From contig JAHBXE010000006.1 in NCBI GenBank assembly GCA_019636625.1, forward strand, positions 1 to 64,000: DNA of 64,000 nt. Direction: 5' to 3'. Position 1 is the first letter of the stretch; each line of letters begins with the position of its first letter. Under the pieces are notes generated by a model. That model was not told the DNA's origin. It ran no database searches and saw only the letters and a list, made by a program, of their open reading frames with translations. A program made the position numbers and the translations under genes. This document shows, piece by piece, positions 52,731 through 61,775 of the stretch. Origin of the DNA: Phycisphaeraceae bacterium (GTDB taxonomy: Bacteria > Planctomycetota > Phycisphaerae > Phycisphaerales > UBA1924).

Positions 52731-53555
52731 TCAGCCCCGGCGGCCCATGACAAGGCCCAGCAGGCCCGGCAGGATCACCACGCCCGCCGCGATCCCCAGC
52801 CACATCATGAAGTTGTCCCCGATCATCTTGATCAGGCCAAAGTCCGCCGCGCCCGTCATGCCGAAGATCACGACCGACATGGTGAGGGCGAGCAGCGCCA
52901 CCATGCCGAGCGCAAAGCCGCCGGCCAAGCCGGACCACTTGCCGTCCACCTGCTCCGCCAGGACCATCAGGCCGCCGCCACTCGCCGCCGCGGCGACCGC
53001 AACGTCGCTCTCCGCCGCGGACGGCTCGAACAGTTCGCCGGCGGCGCTGTCGCCCTCGCTCACGGTCTCGCTCGCGGTCGATCCTTCCTGTGCACTGACT
53101 TCCTCAAGCAGGTCCCGCCCGAGCGAGGTATCGTCGGCTTCGCGCGTCAGATCGAGCAAGCCGGAGCCGGAACCGACGGTTTCGAGCGAGAGCTCGGTCG
53201 GGGCCGACTCGGTGACCTGCGTCACGGCGGAGGGATCGGCCTCATCGGTCTGGTCCGCATCGAAGATGCTGATGCCCGTCTGTTCCTTCGGGCTCTCGAG
53301 GTTCATCCCCGAGCCCGAGTCCGAGGCGAGACTGATGGCGCCAAGTTCCGCGCTTTCCGCCAGCGGAATCACGCCCGACTCGTCCGAGCCCGAATCACCC
53401 TGCGCAAGCAGGTTCACCTGGTCCACCTTGAACATCAGGCGATCCCGGTCGCGGAACTCCTGAAGCTGCCCGCTGGACACCAGCTCCTTCACCTGCGTTT
53501 CGCTCATCTTGAGCTTCAGCGCGGCCTCTTCGAGCGTGTAGAAAATCTTGGCCAT
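52731..53555 (-). CDS. Helix-turn-helix protein with C-terminal membrane segments
   Basis: 274 aa. An excisionase/MerR-type helix-turn-helix at 1-50 (YTLEEAALKLKMSETQVKELVSSG) is followed by a long acidic, Ser-rich disordered stretch (about 55-205) and two membrane helices (about 213-235 and 247-268). A DNA-binding domain tethered to the membrane suggests a membrane-linked regulator, or a sequence-similar protein-binding domain. Such proteins recur in planctomycetes but have no known function. GGAG precedes the ATG. Confidence 0.72.
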   Translation of the reverse strand: MAKIFYTLEEAALKLKMSETQVKELVSSGQLQEFRDRDRLMFKVDQVNLLAQGDSGSDESGVIPLAESAELGAISLASDSGSGMNLESPKEQTGISIFDADQTDEADPSAVTQVTESAPTELSLETVGSGSGLLDLTREADDTSLGRDLLEEVSAQEGSTASETVSEGDSAAGELFEPSAAESDVAVAAAASGGGLMVLAEQVDGKWSGLAGGFALGMVALLALTMSVVIFGMTGAADFGLIKMIGDNFMMWLGIAAGVVILPGLLGLVMGRRG

Positions 53556-53739
53556 GACAAACTCCGGAACGGTCCTGCGGACCGATGCTTTGGTGCGAGC
53601 CGAGCAAGGTACCTTGAAGTCCCACCACGGGCAAGGCCCCCAACCATACGCCTCCCAACCCGCGATGGTTGCCCTCGAACGGCAGCGCCGGGGAAACCTC
53701 GACAGCCCGGGCACGTAATCCCGATCAAGGAGGGTGCCC

Positions 53740-54429
53740 ATGGCCCGATGGTCCGGCAAATCCCTGGCCTTTCCTGCGCTCCTGGCCGCCCTCGCGGCCG
53801 GGGTGTACTTCGCCCTCGCGGCGTTCATGGGGAAGCTGGAACAGCGGGCGGTAACCAATCCGGCTGTTCGTGAGCACCTGATCGGCCGGCACGCCCGTCC
53901 TCTGGCTGACGTCGCTCGGACGATCGCCTCATTGAACCTGGTCACGGCCGAGGTTCAGACCCGGGTTGTGACGAGCATCACCCACGAGAACTGGCGGGGC
54001 CCCGCCTCGGCCACGGTCGAAGCCCCCGTTCGCCTGCTCTACGGCGTTGACGTGTCACAGGTCCGGTCCGAGAGCATCGCCTTCAGCCCTGCTTCGCGGG
54101 CGTACTTCGTCCGGATCCCCCCTCCACAGAGGATCGCGACGGAGGTGCTGGGCGGAGATGAAACGATCGATGTGCAGGTTGGCTGGGCGCGCCTGCGTTC
54201 CCGCGCGGGCGAGTATTACCTGGGCCTGGCCCGAAAGTCTCTGCATGACCGGGCGCAGGAGCTGGTCCTTGGGGCCGAGGACGCCGCGAACGTCCGGCAG
54301 ATGACCATCGCGCAGGTGCAGTCGGCGGTTCAGAAACTTGTTGGAGATGCGGCGTCCGTGACCGTCGTCATCGACGATCGCCTCGACTCCCCACGCTCCA
54401 TCACAACCGCCACGGGGGGCGCACCATGA
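53740..54429 (+). CDS. DUF4230-like membrane-anchored protein
   Basis: 229 aa. One N-terminal membrane helix (about 9-28) and an outer domain with 'LLYGVDVSQVRSESIAFSPA' and 'VRIPPPQRIATEVLGGDE', as in DUF4230 proteins. The function of DUF4230 is unknown. AAGGAGG lies 7 nt before the ATG. The end overlaps the next gene by ATGA (54426-54429), so the pair is an operon. Confidence 0.7.
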   Translation: MARWSGKSLAFPALLAALAAGVYFALAAFMGKLEQRAVTNPAVREHLIGRHARPLADVARTIASLNLVTAEVQTRVVTSITHENWRGPASATVEAPVRLLYGVDVSQVRSESIAFSPASRAYFVRIPPPQRIATEVLGGDETIDVQVGWARLRSRAGEYYLGLARKSLHDRAQELVLGAEDAANVRQMTIAQVQSAVQKLVGDAASVTVVIDDRLDSPRSITTATGGAP

Positions 54430-55550
54430 GACTCTGGCGATTGAAGTGGAACATCCTGCGGCTTCTTGCCGCAGCGACCCTCCTGTGGGTGATCGCTGTG
54501 GACACCGATGCACGCCTGGCCCGCCTCGCGTACGCCAGCCTGCCGGACTTCGACTTTGTCTCGGAAGTGTCGTTCCTCCGACAATCCGGACGCCTCGGCG
54601 AGGCGGTCATGATCGCCGAGGAGGGCCTGCGGACGCTTCCCGAAACCTCCGCCGAGCGTTCATCCCTGGAACGCGAACTCGCCAAGACCAGGGCCGAGCA
54701 GGAGAGTGTGCTTCGCCGCGTGCGGGAAGTCGGCTTTGGCGCGATCTCGGGGAAGGGCGACTCGATCGAGTCCCTGATCGGGGCGATCGGCGCGGACTTC
54801 TTCATCGTCGGCGACCTTCGCGACATCGTGATCCAATCGGGCCGGTACGTGCTCGACGGCGAAACCGATGAGGTCGTCCTCATCCTCTCCGGCGTCGGCC
54901 TTGCCACGACTGTCGTGCCGGAAGTCGACTGGGTTCCCGCCGTGCTCAAGTCCGCCAAGAAGGCCGGGGCGTTGACCAAGGGACTCTCGAAGGAAATCAC
55001 CCAACTCGCCAAGCGCGGCGGGGGCGAGGCCTTGACCGCCTTGTTCAAAGATGTCCGAACGATCGCCCGCAAAGCCTCCCCGGGCGGCGCCACGCGGATC
55101 CTCCGTCACGCGGACAACGCCGACGAACTTGCAACTCTCGCCCGTTTTGTGGACAAGACCCCGGCCGGCGCGTTCGCCCTTCATGTCACAGGCAAGGAAG
55201 GCGCCGCGATGGTCAAGTCGGGCGCGAGGGCTCAGTCGCGTGCCGCGAAGGCCGCTGCCTCGGCCGGGGAAGAGGCGGTCGTCCTCGCCGCAAAGAAGGG
55301 CCAACCCGGCCTCGCCTGGCTCCGCACCGGTGGCGCCAAGGCCCTGACCCGCCCCCACTTCCTCGTCGGCATCGGCAAGGCGATCTGGAAGGGCAACGCG
55401 GAGGCCGCGGCGGCACGCCTGGCCGCGATTCTCGATCCTCGGGCACGGTGGCTTGTCCCCGCGCTGGGCACGTGGGTGTTCCTGGAACTGGCGCTCCTGG
55501 CCCGCGCCCTGTGGCCCGCGCGCCCCGCGCGTGCGCTCGCTCCCGCTTAG
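54426..55550 (+). CDS. Membrane protein of unknown function
   Basis: 374 aa. Membrane helices near the N terminus (about 10-25) and C terminus (about 340-362) flank a large Ala/Lys-rich helical region. A hydrophobic stretch near 125-160 (ILSGVGLATTVVPEVDWVPA) may sit in the membrane. No family recognised. Translationally coupled to the DUF4230-like gene. Its stop codon overlaps the -10 box of cca. Confidence 0.6.
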   Translation: MRLWRLKWNILRLLAAATLLWVIAVDTDARLARLAYASLPDFDFVSEVSFLRQSGRLGEAVMIAEEGLRTLPETSAERSSLERELAKTRAEQESVLRRVREVGFGAISGKGDSIESLIGAIGADFFIVGDLRDIVIQSGRYVLDGETDEVVLILSGVGLATTVVPEVDWVPAVLKSAKKAGALTKGLSKEITQLAKRGGGEALTALFKDVRTIARKASPGGATRILRHADNADELATLARFVDKTPAGAFALHVTGKEGAAMVKSGARAQSRAAKAAASAGEEAVVLAAKKGQPGLAWLRTGGAKALTRPHFLVGIGKAIWKGNAEAAAARLAAILDPRARWLVPALGTWVFLELALLARALWPARPARALAPA

Positions 55551-55553
55551 ACT
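55548..55553 (+). promoter_or_regulatory. -10 box of cca
   Basis: TAGACT, ending 6 nt before the cca ATG. Leaderless mRNA predicted. No -35 match; it overlaps the TAG stop of the upstream gene, so it may be coincidence. Confidence 0.35.
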
Positions 55554-55559
55554 CGACGC

Positions 55560-56843
55560 ATGGGACGCCAGTCCACACCCGTCACAGCGCGTGCCGCGGC
55601 ACTGGAGATCGTGCGGACGCTCCGCGGCGCGGGGCACATCGCGTACTTCGCCGGCGGTTGCGTTCGCGATGAGTTGCTCGGGTTGTCGCCGACCGATTAC
55701 GACGTGGCGACCGATGCCACGCCGGAGCGAATCCGCTCGCTGTTCAAGCGCACCAACGAAGTGGGCGAGGCGTTCGGCGTGGTCCTGGTGACGCTCGCCG
55801 TTCCCGAGGGCGGTCCGCAGGTCGAAACCGTCGAAGTCGCGACATTCCGCACCGACGGCCCCTACACGGACAAGCGGCGGCCCGACTCCGTCACCTTCGG
55901 AAGCGCCGAGCAGGACGCCAGACGCCGCGACTTCACCGTCAACGCCCTCTTCCTCGACCCCCTCCAGCCGAGCGAACCCGGCTCACAGGTTGCAGGCCGC
56001 GTCATCGATCTTGTCAACGGCCGACCGGACCTGGGCTCGCGGATCATCCGTGCCGTCGGTGATCCTGACGCCCGACTGTCCGAGGACCACCTCCGCGCCC
56101 TGCGGGCGGTGCGGCTGGCCGCCCGCCTGGCATTCACGATCGAACCCGCCACCGCCGCGGCGATTACCCGCCACACCTCCGACCTTCGAGGCGTCAGCCG
56201 AGAGCGCATCGGTGAGGAGATGCGCCGCATGTTCGCCCATCCCTCGAGGGCGGCCGCGGCAACCCTGCTGGAACAACTTCGGCTGGATGCGCCGGTTCTG
56301 GAAGAGCCTCCCATGCGCCGCTCGGGCTCGGCGCTCAGCAACCTTCCGACGTCCAGCCCGAGTTATCCGACCTGCTTGGCGGCCTGGGCCTTGGACCGTG
56401 GGCTCGCGCTCCAGGACTCCGCCATCGACGCCCTGGTTCGCCGGTACCGGTCCGCTCTGTGCCTCAGCAATGATGAGCGGGACGAGCTGGCGGCGACGCT
56501 CAGGGCGCTGGAGATCCTCGAGACCCAGTGGACATCCCTCCGCATATCCGGCCAGAAGCGCCTGGCGGGCCGGCACCCCGGTTTTCCCGGTGGATTGGCC
56601 CTTTTCACGGCCCGGAACCCTACCGCGGCGGCTGCTGTAACGACTTGCATCGAAGCGTTGAAGGCAACCCCGTCCGGCCTTTGTCCGGAACCGCTCCTGA
56701 CCGGTGATGACTTGGTCGCAGCGGGCTGGAAACCGGGCCCGGCGTTCAAGCAACTGCTGGAGGATGTGTACGACGCCCAGTTGGAGGATCGGGTGCGAAC
56801 CCCTGCCGAGGCCATGGAACTTGCCGGGCGGTTTCGCGTCTAA
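55560..56843 (+). CDS. cca: CCA tRNA nucleotidyltransferase / poly(A) polymerase family protein
   Basis: 427 aa. Nucleotidyltransferase head: YFAGGCVRDELLGLSPTDYDVATDATPE (given as landmark), with the catalytic Asp pair in DYD, then ARRRDFTVNALFLDPL, and the neck 'GDPDARLSEDHLRALRAVRLAARL'. It adds CCA to tRNA 3' ends from CTP and ATP. The family also includes poly(A) polymerase PcnB; the length and motifs fit either, and CCA-adding is more likely in a genome that also needs the enzyme for tRNA maturation. The C-terminal half is helical. Confidence 0.9.
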   Translation: MGRQSTPVTARAAALEIVRTLRGAGHIAYFAGGCVRDELLGLSPTDYDVATDATPERIRSLFKRTNEVGEAFGVVLVTLAVPEGGPQVETVEVATFRTDGPYTDKRRPDSVTFGSAEQDARRRDFTVNALFLDPLQPSEPGSQVAGRVIDLVNGRPDLGSRIIRAVGDPDARLSEDHLRALRAVRLAARLAFTIEPATAAAITRHTSDLRGVSRERIGEEMRRMFAHPSRAAAATLLEQLRLDAPVLEEPPMRRSGSALSNLPTSSPSYPTCLAAWALDRGLALQDSAIDALVRRYRSALCLSNDERDELAATLRALEILETQWTSLRISGQKRLAGRHPGFPGGLALFTARNPTAAAAVTTCIEALKATPSGLCPEPLLTGDDLVAAGWKPGPAFKQLLEDVYDAQLEDRVRTPAEAMELAGRFRV

Positions 56844-56979
56844 ATCGGATCAGGTCGGTCTGTGAGTCTCACGCTCACGGTGTAAAATGGTGGGTCAGGG
56901 TTCCATGGGCGACCGCTCTGGGCCGCCAGCGGATACGTCGGCACGGTCGGTTGGCACATCTCACTTCGAGGATCACGCG
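56844..56979 (+). promoter_or_regulatory. Promoter region of the ClpP-fold pair
   Basis: A TAAAAT -10-like box at 56883-56888 lies 91 nt before the first ATG. No supported gene in this 136-base stretch. Confidence 0.4.
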
Positions 56980-58446
56980 ATGACCACGAAACTCTCGAAT
57001 CGTCTTCGCCGCGCTCTTGGCGGTTTTGTCGGCTTGGTGGCGCTGGCGGGCATGGGGCCCGCGTTGCCCATCGCCGCCGGCGTGCTCACAACCCCGACGC
57101 CCGTGGTCGCGCAGGAAGGGTCCGGTCAAGACGCCCTCGTGTTCAAGAACGGCCGGCGCATCGAGGGCAAGATCCTCGATGAAACACCGACCACGATCAC
57201 CATCCAGTTCATGACCGCGGGCATCTCGGGCACCTCGACGTTCCAGAAGTCGGAGATCATTTCCATCACACGCGGCACCGGCGCGGCCGCCGCGCCCGAG
57301 ACGCCCGCCGCGGTCAAGGATCCGGTCAAGCCCGCGCCGCGGACGGCCGCCCCCAGCTCAAATGACCCATCGAAGAAGAAGGTGTACATCATCGAGCTCT
57401 CCGGCGAGTTTGGGAAGGACATCTCACAGACCCCGATCCGCAACGCCGTCCGCGACGCGAAGAAGTTCGAGCCGGATTACCTGATTTTCGTCATGGACAA
57501 CGACTGGTCCCGCTCCGGTGGCCTTGAGGAAATCAAGGACGACGAGGGCGCGTTCGACCAGCTCTTCCGCGCGGAGGACATCGCCCCGATCCTCAACGAT
57601 GAAATCCCCCGCGAGTGGGAGCGCCAGCCCACGGTGGTCTTCTGGGTCAAGAAGGCCATGGGCGGCGCCGCGTTCCTGCCTTTCAACTGCCGCAACATCT
57701 ACTTCCACAGCGAGGGCAAGATGGGCGGGATCGGCGGCCTCACCCGAATCTTCGGCAACATGGGCGACCTGGTGGTCCGCGAGAAGCAGTTCTCCCTCCG
57801 GCTCGGGCATGCCGAAGGCATGGCCATCCAGGGCGGGTACGACCCCCGTCTCATCCTGGCCATGGCCCGCGATGAATACGTCCTTTCATACCGGCTCGAA
57901 GGCGGCAAGCCCGTCTACCTCGAGCGCATGCCTCAGAGCCCTGACGAGTTCCTGCTGACCGACGATGGCGACGAGCAGGGCGGGCGCCGGGACGACATCG
58001 TGGCGCTGGCCCGCGGCGAGGGCAACGACTGCCTGACACTCACCTCCAAGGTCGCCTTCGAGCTCGGTGTCTCCAAGGGCACCGTTGATTCGATGGACGA
58101 CCTGATCTTCAAGCTCGGCATCGCCCGCAACCACGAGATCATCCCCGGCAACTCCAAGCGGATCATGAAGGGCTGGTCCGACGGCCTGGTGGATGCCCGC
58201 CGCAAGCTCGCCAAGCTCTGGCGCGACTTCAACGAGGTTCAGGTCGCCGCCCCGGGCGGCTACCAGCAGCGGACGCAGGCCCGTGGCCGTCAGCGCGCCA
58301 TCTGCGACGAGATGCAGACGCTCCTGAAGCGGTACGAAGAAGCGCTCGACGCCCGCGAGGTCCCCTGCCCGGACTGGGCCACCCTCAACATCATCAAGGA
58401 ACGCCTCAAGACCGAGCAGATGGCCGATCGCCCCGACCGTCGCTGA
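56980..58446 (+). CDS. Secreted ClpP-fold protein, probably inactive
   Basis: 488 aa. A signal peptide (about 1-33, ending VVAQ) precedes a small beta-domain (ALVFKNGRRIEGKILDETPTTITI) and a Pro/Ala linker. A ClpP/NfeD-like domain follows (VYIIELSGEFGKDI, FVMDNDWSRSGGLE, FWVKKAMGGAAF). The position of the catalytic Ser in NfeD-type proteases (motif S-A-G/A) is Gly-Gly here, and the oxyanion motif is degenerate, so it should not be a protease. The next gene encodes a paralogue with the Ser. TAAAAT at 56883 is a possible promoter. Confidence 0.7.
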   Translation: MTTKLSNRLRRALGGFVGLVALAGMGPALPIAAGVLTTPTPVVAQEGSGQDALVFKNGRRIEGKILDETPTTITIQFMTAGISGTSTFQKSEIISITRGTGAAAAPETPAAVKDPVKPAPRTAAPSSNDPSKKKVYIIELSGEFGKDISQTPIRNAVRDAKKFEPDYLIFVMDNDWSRSGGLEEIKDDEGAFDQLFRAEDIAPILNDEIPREWERQPTVVFWVKKAMGGAAFLPFNCRNIYFHSEGKMGGIGGLTRIFGNMGDLVVREKQFSLRLGHAEGMAIQGGYDPRLILAMARDEYVLSYRLEGGKPVYLERMPQSPDEFLLTDDGDEQGGRRDDIVALARGEGNDCLTLTSKVAFELGVSKGTVDSMDDLIFKLGIARNHEIIPGNSKRIMKGWSDGLVDARRKLAKLWRDFNEVQVAAPGGYQQRTQARGRQRAICDEMQTLLKRYEEALDAREVPCPDWATLNIIKERLKTEQMADRPDRR

Positions 58447-58494
58447 CCATCACCCCGTTTCCCCACGATTCCACCGTCACCGGAGACCCGATCC

Positions 58495-59817
58495 ATGTCA
58501 CGAATCACTTCAACCCTTCGGTCGCTGATGGTCGCCGCGGCGATCGCCACCTCGATCGTGTTCGGGGCCCTGACCGCCCGCGCCGACACCCTGACGCTCA
58601 AGGATGGCCGCACGCTCGAGGGCGAAGTGGCCCGCGAGCTCAACGGCTACATCTGGTTCAAGTACAAGGTCGGCGGGCTCGAGACCACCCAGATGTTCTC
58701 GCCCGCGGAGATCACCAAGCTCGAGCGGACGACCGGGACGCCGGCCAAGACCGACACGCCCGCCGCCAAGCCCTCCGATCAGACCAGGCCATCCGACCCG
58801 GCCAAGCCCTCCACCCGTCCGGCCCCCGGCACCTCGGCCAAGCTCAGCAGCGCTCCCCGCGCCGCCGTCATCACGCTCGGCGAGGGCGGCGACAAGGACA
58901 TGGTGGGGCTCTACATGACCGCCGACGCCATCGAGCGGGCCATCCCGCTCCTGGAGAAGGAGAAGGTCGAGATCGTCGTCTTCCGCATCAACTCCGGTGG
59001 CGGCGCGCTGCTCGAAATCCAGAAACTCTCCGACGTCATCGAACTCAAGTACAAGCCCAAGTTCCGCGTCGTGGCGTGGATCGAGTCGGCCATCTCCGCC
59101 GCCGCCATGACCGCCCACTGCATCGAGGAAATCTACTTCATGCCCAAGGGCAACTACGGCGCCTGCACGGGCTGGAGCGGCCAGCTCGTCGCCGTCAAGG
59201 GCCGCCAACTCGAAGAAGTCCTCTACATGATGGAGCGCATCTCCGCCCGCGGCAAGCACGACCCCAAGATCATGCGGTCCATGCAGATCATGGATCCGCT
59301 GTCCTGCAACATCGACGAGAACGGTGATGTCCAGTGGTTCCAGAACGACAGCGGCACGTTCCTCGTCAACCCCAAGGACCGGATCCTCACCTTCAACTCC
59401 GAAACCGCTTCCAAGTACAAGTTCTCCCGCGGCACCGCCTCCACCATCGAGGAACTCGGCAAGCTCATGGGCTACACCGAGCTCGTCTGGGTCGGCAAGG
59501 AAGTCCCCGGCGTTCCCTACCCCATCTGCGAAGCCGAGGAGCTGCAGCGTCAGTTCCGCGCCAAGACCTACATGGACACCCTCCGCCTCCGCGAGTACTG
59601 GGACACCTACCAGACCAACGTCGGCGTCGCCCGCAGCGTGCCCTTCGAGGAGCGGGGCAAGTTCGTCGCCCGTGCCCGCGGCGCCCTCGACAACATCAAG
59701 CGCATGGTCAAGAACAACCCCAACCTGGCCCTCTTCCAGTTCAACATGCTCGAAGAGCAGTTCAAGGAGTGGGTTGAGGAACGCGAGGAAGAACTCCGCC
59801 GCCTGACCCGTCGCTGA
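58495..59817 (+). CDS. Secreted ClpP-fold serine protease-like protein
   Basis: 440 aa. Signal peptide about 1-30. The same small beta-domain (TLTLKDGRTLEGEVARELNG) and a Pro/Thr linker, then the ClpP/NfeD-like domain: VVFRINSGGGALLE (oxyanion motif) and WIESAISAAAMTAHCIEEIYF with a Ser in the catalytic position. In NfeD-type proteases a Ser-Lys dyad is used. Paralogous to the preceding gene, 48 nt away, so the pair is an operon. It could be an active partner of an inactive one. Confidence 0.75.
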   Translation: MSRITSTLRSLMVAAAIATSIVFGALTARADTLTLKDGRTLEGEVARELNGYIWFKYKVGGLETTQMFSPAEITKLERTTGTPAKTDTPAAKPSDQTRPSDPAKPSTRPAPGTSAKLSSAPRAAVITLGEGGDKDMVGLYMTADAIERAIPLLEKEKVEIVVFRINSGGGALLEIQKLSDVIELKYKPKFRVVAWIESAISAAAMTAHCIEEIYFMPKGNYGACTGWSGQLVAVKGRQLEEVLYMMERISARGKHDPKIMRSMQIMDPLSCNIDENGDVQWFQNDSGTFLVNPKDRILTFNSETASKYKFSRGTASTIEELGKLMGYTELVWVGKEVPGVPYPICEAEELQRQFRAKTYMDTLRLREYWDTYQTNVGVARSVPFEERGKFVARARGALDNIKRMVKNNPNLALFQFNMLEEQFKEWVEEREEELRRLTRR

Positions 59818-59845
59818 ACCCGGCGGTCACCCCCGATCGACCAAG

Positions 59846-59873
59846 CCGCCCCGCCCTCCGCGGGGCGGTTTTT
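59846..59873 (+). terminator. Terminator of the ClpP-fold pair
   Basis: A perfect 9-bp stem (CCGCCCCGC / GCGGGGCGG, 5-nt loop) followed by TTTTT. Confidence 0.9.
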
Positions 59874-59927
59874 GTTTCCGTGCCCTCTATCATCGCCCGG
59901 CGGTCCTTTCCCCTCCCGGAGGTTCCC

Positions 59928-61670
59928 GTGCCGACGATTCCCACCGACTTTGTTCCTGCCCGCTTCGACGCCACCGACTGGTCCCGCATCGAGCCCCTGC
60001 TCAAGGCGCTGCTCGATCGTCCGGTCTCGTCCGCACGCGATCTCGAGAAGTGGCTCCTTGACCGGTCCGAGCTGATGGCCGCGTGTGCCGAGTCCGAGAG
60101 CGACCTCTACATCGACATGACCTGCAACACCGAGAACAAGGCCGCCCAGGAGGCCTACAGCCGCTACATCGAGACCATCCCGCCGCTGCTCAAGCCGATG
60201 TACTTCGCCCTGGACCAGCGCCAGCGCGAGCTCGAGAGGCAGTTCCCCCTCCCGGCCGATCGCTACCGCGTCCTGTCACGCGACACCGCCGCGGAGGTGG
60301 AGATCTTCCGCGACGTCAACGTGCCGATCCAGACCGACCTCGAGAAGCTCAGCCAGCAGTACCAGCAGATCATCGGCGCGATGATGGTGACCTACAAGGG
60401 TCAGGAACGGACGCTGCCGATGATGGCCGGGTTCCAGGAGTCCACCGACCGCGCCGTCCGTGAGGAGACCTGGCGCCTCGTCGTCAACCGCCGTCTCAAG
60501 GACGCCGACGCCATCGATGACCTCTACAACCGCCAGATCGCCCTCCGCCACCAGATGTCGCGCAACGCCGGGTTCGACACTTTCGTCGGGTACGCCTTCA
60601 AGAGCAAGAAAAGGTTCGACTACACCCCCGCCGACTGCGTCAAGTTCCACGACGCCTGCGCCGCGGCGGTGGTGCCCTTCATGCGCCGTCAGGATGAGAA
60701 ACGCCGGCGCCAACTGGGCCTCGACGCCCTGCGCCCCTGGGACCTAGCCGTGGACCCCAAGGGGCGCGGCCCGCTCAAGCCGTTTACCAACGGCGCCGAC
60801 CTGGTCCGCAAGTCCCTCGACACGTTCCGCCGCATGGACTCCGGGCTGGAGCGCATGCTCGCCACGCTGGGCGACGGTTCGAACACCAACGGCGCCGCCA
60901 ACGGCGCCTGCCTCGATCTCGACAGCCGAAAGGGCAAGGCCCCCGGCGGGTACCAGGCCATGCGCGACCGCCGGCGCGAGCCGTTCATCTTCATGAACGC
61001 CGCCGGGCTGCACCGCGACGTGGAGACCATGGTCCACGAGGCGGGGCACGCCTTCCACTCCATGCTCTGCATCGATGAGCCCCTCGTGCAGTACCGCAGC
61101 CCGCCGCTCGAGTTCGCCGAGGTCGCGAGCATGTCGATGGAGATGCTCACGATGCCGCACTGGGGCGGCGCTTCCGGCTTCTACCCGGACGAGACCGACC
61201 TCGCCCGCGCCCGCCGACAGCAGATCGAGGGCAGCGTCGGCCTGCTCCCCTGGATCGCCACCATCGACGCCTTCCAGCACTGGGTCTACACCAACCCGAC
61301 CCACTCCCGATCGCAGCGCGAGCAGCACTGGCTGCATCTCGACGACCGCTTCGGCCACGCGGTCTCCTGGCAGGGCCTCGAAACCGCCCGGGCCCGCGTG
61401 TGGCACCGCCAGTCGCACCTCTTCCTCCACCCGTTCTACTACATCGAGTACGGCATCGCCCAGCTCGGCGCCCTGCAACTCTGGCTCCGCTCGCTGGAAG
61501 AAGGCGAGAAGGTCGCCATCGAGGCGTACAAGAGGGCCATGTCCCTCGGCGGATCCAAGCCCCTGCCCGAGCTCTTCGCCGCCGCGGGCCTGAAGTTCGA
61601 CTTCGGCGAGTCCATGGTCAAGCGCCTCGTTGATCGTGTGGAGCGCGAGCTCGAGAAGCTGCCCGAGTAG
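59928..61670 (+). CDS. M3-family oligoendopeptidase
   Basis: 580 aa. The zinc site is TMVHEAGHAFHSM (HExxH) with the distal Glu in EFAEVASMSMEM. N-terminal helical repeats and C-terminal 'IEYGIAQLGALQLWLR' match the PepF/M3 peptidase fold. It cuts short peptides in the cytoplasm. GTG at 59928 has GGAGG 6 nt upstream and gives the expected N terminus; an in-frame GTG at 59880 would add 16 residues. Confidence 0.92.
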   Translation: MPTIPTDFVPARFDATDWSRIEPLLKALLDRPVSSARDLEKWLLDRSELMAACAESESDLYIDMTCNTENKAAQEAYSRYIETIPPLLKPMYFALDQRQRELERQFPLPADRYRVLSRDTAAEVEIFRDVNVPIQTDLEKLSQQYQQIIGAMMVTYKGQERTLPMMAGFQESTDRAVREETWRLVVNRRLKDADAIDDLYNRQIALRHQMSRNAGFDTFVGYAFKSKKRFDYTPADCVKFHDACAAAVVPFMRRQDEKRRRQLGLDALRPWDLAVDPKGRGPLKPFTNGADLVRKSLDTFRRMDSGLERMLATLGDGSNTNGAANGACLDLDSRKGKAPGGYQAMRDRRREPFIFMNAAGLHRDVETMVHEAGHAFHSMLCIDEPLVQYRSPPLEFAEVASMSMEMLTMPHWGGASGFYPDETDLARARRQQIEGSVGLLPWIATIDAFQHWVYTNPTHSRSQREQHWLHLDDRFGHAVSWQGLETARARVWHRQSHLFLHPFYYIEYGIAQLGALQLWLRSLEEGEKVAIEAYKRAMSLGGSKPLPELFAAAGLKFDFGESMVKRLVDRVERELEKLPE

Positions 61671-61775
61671 CCACGAGCCCGTTCCACGCGAACACCCCAG
61701 AACGGGCGAGGGGCCCCGCGGCACAATCAGGTCGGCCGCAGCGCCCCTTCACACCCGTGTTGGGAAAGCGGAGCC

